From the NCBI GenBank assembly GCA_024743115.1, contig JANSXC010000001.1, positions 491,628 through 555,627 of the forward strand: DNA of 64,000 nucleotides, written 5' to 3'. This stretch comes from a bacterium (lineage in GTDB: Bacteria > Planctomycetota > UBA1135 > UBA2386). Shown one piece after another: positions 37,525-46,249 of the stretch. Both the position numbers and the translations under genes were made by a program. The first letter of the stretch is position 1. The number at the start of each line of letters is the position of its first letter. The notes under the pieces were generated by a model, which worked only from the letters and a program-made list of their open reading frames with translations, had not been told where the DNA came from and searched no databases.

Positions 37525-38828
37525 GGCGATGCCGGGATCCGCAACATCGTGTACGGCCCCTCGGGGATCGCGGCGATGCGGGCGCCGGGGTGTCGCGCGG
37601 CGAACTCGTCGACGAATCGTTGCGCGCGGATGGCCACGTCGCCCGGGCCCGGGATCGGAGCCACCGCCAGATCGGGTTGCTCGGCGATCGGCACCCCGTC
37701 GTTGGCGAACGCGAGACGCTCGACCCCGATGCGCTCGAGCACGCGGGTCTGCATCTGGTACTGCCACTGATCCTTTGCCGTCGCCGCGGTGCTGGTGATC
37801 TCACGTAAGAACGCCCGGTGGTCGCGGCCGAAGCGCTGCAGCAGTGCGGAGAATTCGGGGGAGCCGACTTCGCTGCACGCGCTGCACATGAGCAGCGTCG
37901 AGCGTTCGTGCAGCGCGGGCAGCGCCGTGACCATGCCCTTGATCGTCTGATAGAAACTCTCGTCGAGCGGGTAGCCGCCGGCCGACTGGATCACGAGGTC
38001 GTAGGGCTCTGCAACCGTCGCCGAGGTCCACTCGGCGACGCGCTCACAGCCACGTTCGTGCGCGGCCAGCAGATCGCCGGCGAACACCGCCGCGAGCTGG
38101 CGGTCGTGGGTGATTGCCGCGTTGACGAGGAAGTCGCAACCGACCTGCCTCGCGACACGCAGCGCGATTTCGTGACACGGGTTTCCGATGAGCGTGCCCT
38201 CGGTCGCGCGCGGATCGCCCATCGTGCGATGACCGTGAAAGCGCTGCACGGTGTGCAGGTCGACGAGGCCGGGGCAGATGCCCTTGCGGCCGCCGGAGTA
38301 GCCGGCCATGAAGTGCGGCTCGATCAGGCCTGTGACGATCTTGAGATCGGCTTCGGCGTAGATCCGGTTGACGCTGACCGGTGGATCGTCGCTCACGCGC
38401 ACGAGCGTGTCGGGATCGTCGGCCTCGTGATCGACGACGCGGCAGCGCTGCAGCAGTTCGTCGCCGAGCATCGTACGGCGTTCGTCAGCCGTCGAAGGCC
38501 GATGCATACCCGTCGCGACGAGGATCGTGCACGCCGAGTCCGGAACGCCGGCCGCGCCCAGCTCCGCGAGGATCGCCGTGATGAGTACTTCGTTGGGCAC
38601 GGGCCGCGTGATGTCGCTCATCGTGATCACGACGCTGCGCGGTTGCTTGCGGGTCGCGATGGCGCGCAGTGGCGCACTGCCGATGGGTTGCTGCAGGGCC
38701 GCGATCACGGTGCCCGCAGGATCGGCGACGGCGGGAATCTCCGGGCCGATCAGGATGTCCGCACCGGTGGGGAGGTCGAGGTGCAGGCGGCCGCGGCCGA
38801 ATCGAAGATCAACTGCTCGCGTGCCCAC
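37521..38828 (-). CDS. LarA-like (nickel-dependent lactate racemase family, DUF2088) protein
   Basis: 'VVITMSDITRPVPNEVLI', 'ILVATGMHRPSTADE', 'GLIEPHFMAGYSGGRKGICPG', 'HGHRTMGDPRATEGTLIGNPCHEIA'. Confidence 0.87.
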   Translation of the reverse strand: MGTRAVDLRFGRGRLHLDLPTGADILIGPEIPAVADPAGTVIAALQQPIGSAPLRAIATRKQPRSVVITMSDITRPVPNEVLITAILAELGAAGVPDSACTILVATGMHRPSTADERRTMLGDELLQRCRVVDHEADDPDTLVRVSDDPPVSVNRIYAEADLKIVTGLIEPHFMAGYSGGRKGICPGLVDLHTVQRFHGHRTMGDPRATEGTLIGNPCHEIALRVARQVGCDFLVNAAITHDRQLAAVFAGDLLAAHERGCERVAEWTSATVAEPYDLVIQSAGGYPLDESFYQTIKGMVTALPALHERSTLLMCSACSEVGSPEFSALLQRFGRDHRAFLREITSTAATAKDQWQYQMQTRVLERIGVERLAFANDGVPIAEQPDLAVAPIPGPGDVAIRAQRFVDEFAARHPGARIAAIPEGPYTMLRIPASP

Positions 38829-38858
38829 GCAACCAGTTGATCCCGGGCGCCTGGCGAT

Positions 38859-40391
38859 TCAACCGTGGGCGCGCAGTCCCTTCGGTGAGCTCGTGAGTTC
38901 GTTCAGCAGGGCTCGCAGGCGCTGGGTGAGGTCGGGGCGCTCGGGGGCGAGATCGTGCGTCTCGCCGGGGTCGGTTGCCAGGTCGTAGAGCTCGTCTTTG
39001 CCACGCTCGCCGCGGCGGCGTTGCTGCGGCCGCACGTACTTCCAACGCCCGCTGCGGAGCGCGAGGCGACGGGCTTCCTCGATGAGGTGCGGCGCGCCAG
39101 CGGGGTCTTCGCCGAGCAACGCGGGCAGGTGGTTGCGGCTATCGATCGCCTGCTCCGGTGCCAGCTCGGCGCCCAGCAGTGTCGCGAACGACGCCAGGAA
39201 GTCGATCTGGCTCACGAGCGCATGCGAGACCCCCGGTCGGACCCGCGCGGGCCAGCGCACGATCAGGGGCGTGCGCGTGCCGCCCTCATAGACCTGGTAC
39301 TTGCCGCCGCGGAAGGGGCCGGAGCCGTCGTGACCGCGGTCGACTTCCGCGGTCGAGGTTCGCACGGTCGTGCCGTCGACGTAGCCGTCGTCGTACACCG
39401 GACCATTGTCGCTCGCGAAGATCACGATCGTGTTGTCGCGCTGCCCGGCGGCGTCGATTGCCGCGAGCAGTTGCCCGACGGCCCAGTCGAGCTGCACCAT
39501 TGCGTCGCCCCGGAAGGACAGCTGCGAGCGGCCCCGAAACCGTGGGTGTGGGGTGCGCGGCACGTGAATGTCCTGCGAGGAGAAGAACAGGAAGAACGGT
39601 CGGTCGCGGCGCGCGGCGAGCCATGCTTTGGCGCGGTCGACGAACACGTCGGCCATCGTTTCGTCGTTCCAGACCGCGGCGGCGCCGCCCCATTGACGCC
39701 CGATCCGGCCGATGCCACCGATGACCGAGTCGTTGTGCCCGTGGCTGCTCGGGTAGTAGGTCATCGCTGCGCGATCCTGCTTGCCGTTCGGGAACACGGT
39801 GCCCCGGAAGTCGGTCGGCGCCTTGCCGACGTAGAGTGGGTCGACGGGGTCGAGGCCGACGACCCGATGGCCGTCGAGGTAGACACAGGGCACGCGATCG
39901 TTGGTCGATGGCAGCAGGAACGAGTAGCCGAAGCCGAGTTCGAGCGGCCCCGGAGCCACGTCGGCGTTCCAGTCCACGCGCTTGCCGCGTTCCCCGAGCC
40001 CCAGGTGCCACTTGCCGACAACCGCCGTGTCGAAACCCTGATCACGAAACAGGCGCGGCAGCGTCAGCCAGGCGGTCGGAATCGCGAGCGGCGCGTCGGG
40101 TGGCAGGATGCGCACGTTCTTGCGGAAGCCGTGCACGCCGGTCAGCAGCGAGAAGCGTGAGGGCGAGCACGTCGCGGCCGTGCAGTGGGCGTCCGTGAAG
40201 CGCAGGCCGGCGGCGGCGAGGGCGTCGAGGTTCGGGGTCGGGATCTTATCCGCGCCGTAGCAGCCGAGGTCGCCCCAGCCGACGTCGTCGCCGTAGATCA
40301 GGACGACGTTGGGGGGTGGCGGTGGCGCCGGGGTCTGGGCGGCCGGCGCGGCGGCGAGCGCCACGAGCGGCAGGCACAGGATCGACAGCAT
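38859..40391 (-). CDS. Type I sulfatase
   Basis: 'PNVVLIYGDDVGWGDLGCYGADKIPTPNLDALA', 'CTAATCSPSRFSLLTGVHGFR' signature, 'VGKWHLGLGE', 'IVIFASDNGPVYDDGY'. Likely start ATG 40391 within ORF 38859..40421. Confidence 0.95.
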   Translation of the reverse strand: MLSILCLPLVALAAAPAAQTPAPPPPPNVVLIYGDDVGWGDLGCYGADKIPTPNLDALAAAGLRFTDAHCTAATCSPSRFSLLTGVHGFRKNVRILPPDAPLAIPTAWLTLPRLFRDQGFDTAVVGKWHLGLGERGKRVDWNADVAPGPLELGFGYSFLLPSTNDRVPCVYLDGHRVVGLDPVDPLYVGKAPTDFRGTVFPNGKQDRAAMTYYPSSHGHNDSVIGGIGRIGRQWGGAAAVWNDETMADVFVDRAKAWLAARRDRPFFLFFSSQDIHVPRTPHPRFRGRSQLSFRGDAMVQLDWAVGQLLAAIDAAGQRDNTIVIFASDNGPVYDDGYVDGTTVRTSTAEVDRGHDGSGPFRGGKYQVYEGGTRTPLIVRWPARVRPGVSHALVSQIDFLASFATLLGAELAPEQAIDSRNHLPALLGEDPAGAPHLIEEARRLALRSGRWKYVRPQQRRRGERGKDELYDLATDPGETHDLAPERPDLTQRLRALLNELTSSPKGLRAHG

Positions 40392-40515
40392 CGGCAGATC
40401 GGGTCGGTGGCGACGCGGCATGCGCGCAGCCTACGGTTGGTGTTGGCGGTGACGGAAACATTCCGCGTTCGAGAGTGGGAGGCAACGCTGCCACGGGCGG
40501 GTCGTGTTGGCGGCT

Positions 40516-40544
40516 CGGGAATGAAGTCCGATTCCCGACTTTTT
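40516..40544 (+). terminator. Hairpin followed by T-run inside a divergent intergenic region (candidate attenuator)
   Basis: CGGGAAT-gaagtccg-ATTCCCG then acTTTTT; competing stem AAGTC...GACTT. Confidence 0.4.
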
Positions 40545-40740
40545 CGGAAAGAACCGGGGCCGCTCGGCGACATGTGTTTTGCGTCGCGAGCGAGGGCGAA
40601 CGACGTGCAGGTGGTTGGCCGGGCAGTGCATGGTCCGGTCGACCCGTGGCATCGGCTGCCCGGCGTGGGAACCGGGCGGCCGGTGTTACTGCTCTTCGTG
40701 CTGCTGCCCTTTTGCGGGCGAGCGGCGTATCTTCCGCGCG

Positions 40741-41265
40741 ATGCCAGACGCGGAGCCAACACGGATCGAGATCGAGCGCCGCTTCCTGGTGGCCGATTCG
40801 AGCGATCGAGTCGCCAGGCAGGCGACTGCCGCGGTTGTGATCTCCCAGGGCTATCTCGTGACCGACCCCGATCGCACGGTCCGGGTTCGCGTGGCTGGTG
40901 AACGTGGCTGGCTCACGATCAAGGGCCGTCGCCAGGCCGGTGTCGCGCCCGAGTTCGAGTACGAGATTCCCGCAGCAGAAGCGCGCGAGCTGCTGGCGAT
41001 GTGCCTGCCGGGTCGCATCGACAAGACGCGCCATACGCTGGCGGGGCCCGACGGTCGGGAGTGGGTCGTCGACGAGTTCGCGGGTGACAACGCGGGGCTC
41101 GTCATCGCGGAGCTGGAACTGGCGACCCGCGACGATCGCTTCGAAGCGCCCGCGTGGCTCGGGCGGGAGATCACGACCGACGCGCGTTACGCCAACTCGC
41201 AGCTCGCGGAGCGGCCGTTCTGTTCGTGGTCAGCGGCCGACCGCGACGAGCCGCGAAGCGGCTGA
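40741..41265 (+). CDS. CYTH domain (triphosphate tunnel metalloenzyme superfamily) protein
   Basis: 'IEIERRFLVADSSD', 'SQGYLVTDPDRTVRVRVAGERGWLTIKGR', 'FEYEIPAAEARELL', 'WVVDEFAGDNAGLVIAELEL', 'EITTDARYANSQLA'. Confidence 0.93.
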   Translation: MPDAEPTRIEIERRFLVADSSDRVARQATAAVVISQGYLVTDPDRTVRVRVAGERGWLTIKGRRQAGVAPEFEYEIPAAEARELLAMCLPGRIDKTRHTLAGPDGREWVVDEFAGDNAGLVIAELELATRDDRFEAPAWLGREITTDARYANSQLAERPFCSWSAADRDEPRSG

Positions 41266-41328
41266 TGGGGCGGCCCGGAGTCGGCCCGGCGTCGTGCGTT
41301 CCACTCCGCAGTTGCGCGCTCGAGCGGC

Positions 41329-42435
41329 TCAGCGCCGGCGGCGGCGGCCCGAGTTACCGTTGTCCGCCATCGGCTCCGGCAGGTCCGCGGCCATGACGAC
41401 CTCGACGCCCGGAACGGCTTCGCGCAAGCGGAGCGCCGCGTTGGCGGAGACTTCGGTCTGCCAGACGTGCACCTTTCGCAGGTGGGACAGGTTGCCGAGC
41501 GCGGCGAGGCCGTAGTCGCCGACCTTCGTGCCGTAGAGATTGATACGGCGCAGCTCCTTGCACTTGCCCAGCGCAGCGACGCCGTGGTTGCCGATCTCGG
41601 TCTGGCGTACGTCGAGCGTGACGAGTCGCGGCATCCGCGCGATCGCGGCACCGGCCTTGTCGGTGATCTGCGTCGCGGCGAGGTTGAGCTCGGCGATGTG
41701 GCTCGCGATCGGTGCGAGCTCCTCGAGCGCCGCGTCGTCGATCGCGTCCGTCTGACCGTAGCACGTGACCTGGAGCAGCGGGTTGTCGTCGCCGACGCTC
41801 CGCACGCGGAACGGGCTCTTCGCGAAGCTGGCGAGGGTCTCCTGCGACACCGGCTTCAGGCGTTTGCTGAGAGTGAGCAGTGGCGAGACCTCGGCCTTGC
41901 CCGACTTGCCCGAGCTCGACTTGCCGCTGCCTGAGTTGCCGCCGCCTGAGTTCTTCTTGGCGTCGCCTGTGCCGGTCTTCTTGTCCTTGCCCGTCGTCTT
42001 CCCGGTCTTCTTGGCGGACTTCTTCTCGCCGGTCCACTTGCCGTAGTTCGCGCCCTGATCGATCCAGCGCTTGATCAGGTCGGTCTGTGTCTTGCTGAGC
42101 GGCTTGCCCTTCTTCGACGGGGGCATGATGTCCTCGTCATCGGCCGGCAGGACGATGACCTCGTAGAGCAGCGAATTGTCCGCGTCGCCGGCCTTCACGA
42201 CCTTGCCGCGCTTGCTCTTCTTGATGCCCGCGAGGGTGTCGAGTTCGACCCGGCCCTTCGGCTTGCGCTTGCGGCCGTTCTTGTCGACGTAGGGCGCCTT
42301 GTGGCAGTCGATGCACCTCTTCTCGAGGATCGGCCAGATCTGCTTGGCGAAGTCGACCTTCTTGGTGGCCTTCTGCGCCAGGGCGGGGGCGGCGCAGAGG
42401 GTCAGGAGCGGGATCAGGAGGGTGAGTCGGAGCAT
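41329..42435 (-). CDS. Planctomycete-type cytochrome c (PSCyt1-like) with LRR-like C-terminus
   Basis: 'FAKQIWPILEKRCIDCHKAPY...GRVELDTLAGI...DIMPPSKKGKPLSKTQTDLIKRWIDQGANY', Ser/Gly/Lys linker, then leucine-rich repeats. Confidence 0.88.
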   Translation of the reverse strand: MLRLTLLIPLLTLCAAPALAQKATKKVDFAKQIWPILEKRCIDCHKAPYVDKNGRKRKPKGRVELDTLAGIKKSKRGKVVKAGDADNSLLYEVIVLPADDEDIMPPSKKGKPLSKTQTDLIKRWIDQGANYGKWTGEKKSAKKTGKTTGKDKKTGTGDAKKNSGGGNSGSGKSSSGKSGKAEVSPLLTLSKRLKPVSQETLASFAKSPFRVRSVGDDNPLLQVTCYGQTDAIDDAALEELAPIASHIAELNLAATQITDKAGAAIARMPRLVTLDVRQTEIGNHGVAALGKCKELRRINLYGTKVGDYGLAALGNLSHLRKVHVWQTEVSANAALRLREAVPGVEVVMAADLPEPMADNGNSGRRRRR

Positions 42436-42543
42436 TGGATTCGAATCAGAAACGGGCAGTCAGGGTCGGCCGACAGGATACCGCAAGGCGCGGCGGATCC
42501 AGGGCCCCGCTACGGCCAGTGGTTGCGGGGTGGCGCGGATCGC

Positions 42544-43884
42544 TCAGGCGAAGATCTCGGTCACGGCGTCGCCGCGATCGGCGACCTTGAACGGCCGGCC
42601 CGAGGGCGACATCACGACATGGTCGGTGGGGATGCCCGCGGCGAACGCGATCGTGGCGTTGAAGTCCTGGATCGTGACCGCGCCGTCCTCGACCTCGCGA
42701 CCTTCCTTGTCGGTCTTGCCGTACCGCATGCCGCCGCGCACACCGCCACCGGCGAGCATGGCGCTGAACGCCTTCGGGTAGTGGTTGCGGCCGTTGTCCG
42801 GGTCGATGTCGGGCGTGCGACCGAACTCCGTCGCGAGCACGACCAGCGTTTCGTGCAGCAGGCCACGCGCGTGCAGGTCCGCGAGCAGCGCGGCGATGGC
42901 CTGGTCCAGCGGCGGGCACAGGTCGTCGAGGCGGTCGAAGTTGTCGGAGTGGGTATCCCAGCCGCCACCCATGACCTCGACGAACCGGACGCCGTTCTCG
43001 ACCAGGCGCCGGGCCAGCAGGCAGCCGCGGCCGAGCTGCGTGTTGCCGTAGGCGGCGCGAATCGTCTCGGACTCGAGCCCGATGTCGAACGCTGCGAGAT
43101 CGCTGCTGCGCATCAGCCGCACGGCGTCGTCGTAGGCGTCGTCGTAGGCCTTCACACCGCGGTGCTGGTGGCGTTCGGCGAACGCGTCGTTGAGCTTCGA
43201 CAGGCGCTTCAGCCGCCGCAGGAAGCGATCCTCGCTGACGCCGCGCGGCAGCGTCGCGTTCTGCAGGCCGGCGTCCGCGCTGCCGATCGGGAGCGCCTGA
43301 TACTGCGGTGGAAAGTAGCCTGCGCTCGGCAGGTCGGCGCCGCCGCCGACGACGACGTGCCCCGGCAGCGTCGGGTTGAGGCGGCCGGCCATGCGATGGT
43401 GCCAGGCGCCGAGGCTCGCGTGGCGGATCGTGCCGCGCATCTCGTAGCTCGTCCGCATCACGTACTGGGCCTGCTCGTGTGCGCCCTGCTTGCTCGTCAT
43501 CGAGTTGACCACGCAGATCTTGTCGGCCTGGTCGGCGAGCTTGGGCAGGTAGTGGCCGAGCTGGACGCCATCGGCGCGCGTGTTGATCGCTGCGGTCGGT
43601 CCGCCGGTCTCCTTGCCGGGCTTCGGATCGAACGTGTCGATGTGGCTCATGCCGCCGCGCATGAACAGGAAGATCACGTGCTTGGCAGTGGCGCGGCCGA
43701 GTGTCGGCTGGGGATCCTGCGGATCCTGTCCCAGCGTCAGGTTGCCGGCGTTGAGCGCCTGCGCGATCGCGTGGTTGCCGAACGTGGCAGCGGTCGAAAC
43801 GCCGAGCGCGCCCTTGGCGAGGCCGCCCAGGAAGTTGCGCCGGGTGGCGAGGTCGGTGCCGTGAATCAGGTTGCGTAGGGTCAT
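42544..43884 (-). CDS. DUF1501 domain-containing protein
   Basis: 'LATRRNFLGGLAKGALGVSTAATFG', 'AKHVIFLFMRGGMSHIDTFDPKPG', 'FGRTPDIDPDNGRNHYPKAFSAMLAGGGVRGG'. Confidence 0.94.
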   Translation of the reverse strand: MTLRNLIHGTDLATRRNFLGGLAKGALGVSTAATFGNHAIAQALNAGNLTLGQDPQDPQPTLGRATAKHVIFLFMRGGMSHIDTFDPKPGKETGGPTAAINTRADGVQLGHYLPKLADQADKICVVNSMTSKQGAHEQAQYVMRTSYEMRGTIRHASLGAWHHRMAGRLNPTLPGHVVVGGGADLPSAGYFPPQYQALPIGSADAGLQNATLPRGVSEDRFLRRLKRLSKLNDAFAERHQHRGVKAYDDAYDDAVRLMRSSDLAAFDIGLESETIRAAYGNTQLGRGCLLARRLVENGVRFVEVMGGGWDTHSDNFDRLDDLCPPLDQAIAALLADLHARGLLHETLVVLATEFGRTPDIDPDNGRNHYPKAFSAMLAGGGVRGGMRYGKTDKEGREVEDGAVTIQDFNATIAFAAGIPTDHVVMSPSGRPFKVADRGDAVTEIFA

Positions 43885-43900
43885 CGTGGTCGTCCTCGGA

Positions 43901-45991
43901 TCAGCGCACGAAGCGGAACTCATTGGTGTTGCACAGGACCCAGACCAGGTCCTTGATCGCGTCGTCGCCATCGATCGCGATCGCGCGCCGCCAGTCCCGC
44001 ATCTCCTGGTCGCTGGGTTCGCGACTCAGAGTCGTGAGGAAGGCGACCTCGACGCGGCGGCGGCCGTTCTTGGCCGTGACCAGGTCACCGGACAGCGCTG
44101 AAGCGCCGCGGATCACGTTCTGGTCGAGGAAGCCGTTCAACAGCGTCAGCACCTGCGGCACCGTCGCATCGTCGTTGCTGGCCTCGATCGTCTCGCGGTC
44201 GGACTGCCCGAACTGCCGCAGCAGGTGGCCGGCCGGGGCGGGCTGTGGCAGGTCGCTGGCGCGCACCATGCCGCCCTCGAGTCCCTTCGCCGAGCGCCGG
44301 CCGAGTGGCACACCCATGGCCTCGAGTCGCGACGCGATCTCGGCGACGCGTTCCTGGTCACCGTCGCGGCGGGCGGCGGCGAGCTCGCGCATCAGCGGGC
44401 GGGCACGACGCCGCATCTCGGCATCGTTGACGCGGGCCTTGCGGGCCTTCTTGGCCGCTTCGCGCATGGCGTCGCGCATCATCTGGTTGGCGTTGCGGCC
44501 CTTCTCGGCGAGTTCGATGATCTCGTCGACGGACAGGTCCTTGATCTTGTTGTAGCTGTCGTAGACCGGCTGGGCGCGCGCGCCCATCGGGCGCAAGCGA
44601 TCGTCGACGTCGGCATAGACGAGCGTGAGCAGCGAGTCCCACATCTGCTCCGCGGTCATGCGACGCATCACCGGGCCCGCGAAGGTGTAGGGCTGGTCGG
44701 CGGGCGGATCGTTCTCGGGGCACGCGCGGGCGAACAGCTCCGTGCGAACGAGCACGCGTTCGAACTGCCGCAGGTCGTAGTCGAGGCGCTCGAGCAGCTT
44801 CTCGAGATGCGTGAGGATCTCGGGGTGCACGGCCTTGGTCTTCTTCTTCCAGTCGTCGATCGGCTCGACGAGGCCGCGGCCGAACGTGCGGGCCCACATG
44901 CGGTTCACGATCGTCTTCGTGAACATCGGGTTCTTCTTGCTGGTCAGCCAGTCGCCGAACGCGCCGCGCGCGTTGACGGCGCCGTCGTAGCGTTCACCGC
45001 GGCGGTTGGCTTTGGCGCGTTGGCGGCGTGCCTGGGAGCGCGTCGGCCGCTTGAGCTTGACGTTGGCGCCGAAGATCGTGTTCGCGACGACCGTGCTGCC
45101 CGGGCGGGCGTCGTCGTAGGCATAGTCCTTGGGCAGCTTCGCCTGCCCCGAACCGTTGCCGCTGAGGCCGAGGGCCAGCTGCTGTGAGAGTCGCCGGGCC
45201 GTGAGGCGGGTGCGGTCGCTCGCACCCTTGAGCTTGTCGCGCGCATCGCGCAGCTTGGCGACCTTGGTGTAGTCGCGGTAGCGCACGTCGCCGAAGAACG
45301 CGGCCATGCCGTAGAAGTCGCGCTGCGTCCAGATGTCGTGCGGGTGGTTGTGGCACTGGGCACATTCGAGGCGCGTGCCGAGGAAGATCCGCAGCGTGTT
45401 GGCCATCGAATCGTGCGGCATGTTGAAGTCGCGCATCAGGTGGCCGGTCGCGCCGTTGCCGGGGGCGTGGGCGGCGCCCGTGGCGGTCACCATGTCGCGC
45501 ACGAACTCGTCGTACGGTTTGTCCTGTTGGATCGACTCGCGGATGAAGTGCGCGAACGGCTCGCCGCTGACCCGGCTCTGGCCGCGGCTCTTCACCCGCA
45601 GGATGTCGAACCACCAGTTCGCGAAGTGGCTGGTGCGGCCCGCCGAATCGAGGAGCAGATCCGTGAGCCGGGTTCGCTTGTCCGCGGCCTGATCGGCGAG
45701 GAACGATTCGGTTTCCTTCAGGGTCGGGATGCGGCCCACGATCGACAGGTAGGCCCGGCGCACGAACGTCGAGTCATCGACGATCGGGTTGGGTTCCTGC
45801 TGGTGCCGGCGCAACGCATGCTCGAGCAGCGCGTCGAGGCGCGCGGCCTCGGTCGCGATCTTGTTCCCCGGGATGATGCGCTCGACAGAGCGCTCGGGGG
45901 CCTGGGGATTCACGGAGCTGGTCTGCGCGGTGAGCACCGGCGCAGAACCCGCCATCGCGGCGATGAGCAGACCCGGAAGGGTTCGATTCAT
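43901..45991 (-). CDS. DUF1549/DUF1553 domain-containing protein
   Basis: 'DDSTFVRRAYLSIVGRIPT', 'RLECAQCHNHPHDIWTQRDFYGMAAFFGD', 'MFTKTIVNRMWARTFGRGLVEPIDDW', 'VLWVLCNTNEF'-type C-term. Confidence 0.95.
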   Translation of the reverse strand: MNRTLPGLLIAAMAGSAPVLTAQTSSVNPQAPERSVERIIPGNKIATEAARLDALLEHALRRHQQEPNPIVDDSTFVRRAYLSIVGRIPTLKETESFLADQAADKRTRLTDLLLDSAGRTSHFANWWFDILRVKSRGQSRVSGEPFAHFIRESIQQDKPYDEFVRDMVTATGAAHAPGNGATGHLMRDFNMPHDSMANTLRIFLGTRLECAQCHNHPHDIWTQRDFYGMAAFFGDVRYRDYTKVAKLRDARDKLKGASDRTRLTARRLSQQLALGLSGNGSGQAKLPKDYAYDDARPGSTVVANTIFGANVKLKRPTRSQARRQRAKANRRGERYDGAVNARGAFGDWLTSKKNPMFTKTIVNRMWARTFGRGLVEPIDDWKKKTKAVHPEILTHLEKLLERLDYDLRQFERVLVRTELFARACPENDPPADQPYTFAGPVMRRMTAEQMWDSLLTLVYADVDDRLRPMGARAQPVYDSYNKIKDLSVDEIIELAEKGRNANQMMRDAMREAAKKARKARVNDAEMRRRARPLMRELAAARRDGDQERVAEIASRLEAMGVPLGRRSAKGLEGGMVRASDLPQPAPAGHLLRQFGQSDRETIEASNDDATVPQVLTLLNGFLDQNVIRGASALSGDLVTAKNGRRRVEVAFLTTLSREPSDQEMRDWRRAIAIDGDDAIKDLVWVLCNTNEFRFVR

Positions 45992-46249
45992 GGCGACCTC
46001 GGAAGTGACGTGGCTGTGACGGCCCGGGTCGATGGGCCGCACACGATCATTGAACGCCAATCATCGGTATCGGACCACCCGCGGGACCGTACAAACGTTG
46101 TCGCTGGGCGCGGTTCGGGGACTGATCGAACGAGTGGGAAGCGAGGTATTCGGTGGAGCGGAAAGAAGCGGAGAGGAGCTAGAAAGGGGCGGGCTGCCAG
46201 TCCGAGGTGCCCGCCGTGGCCGTGCCGCGCGCGGCTCGTGTGCGGGCGG

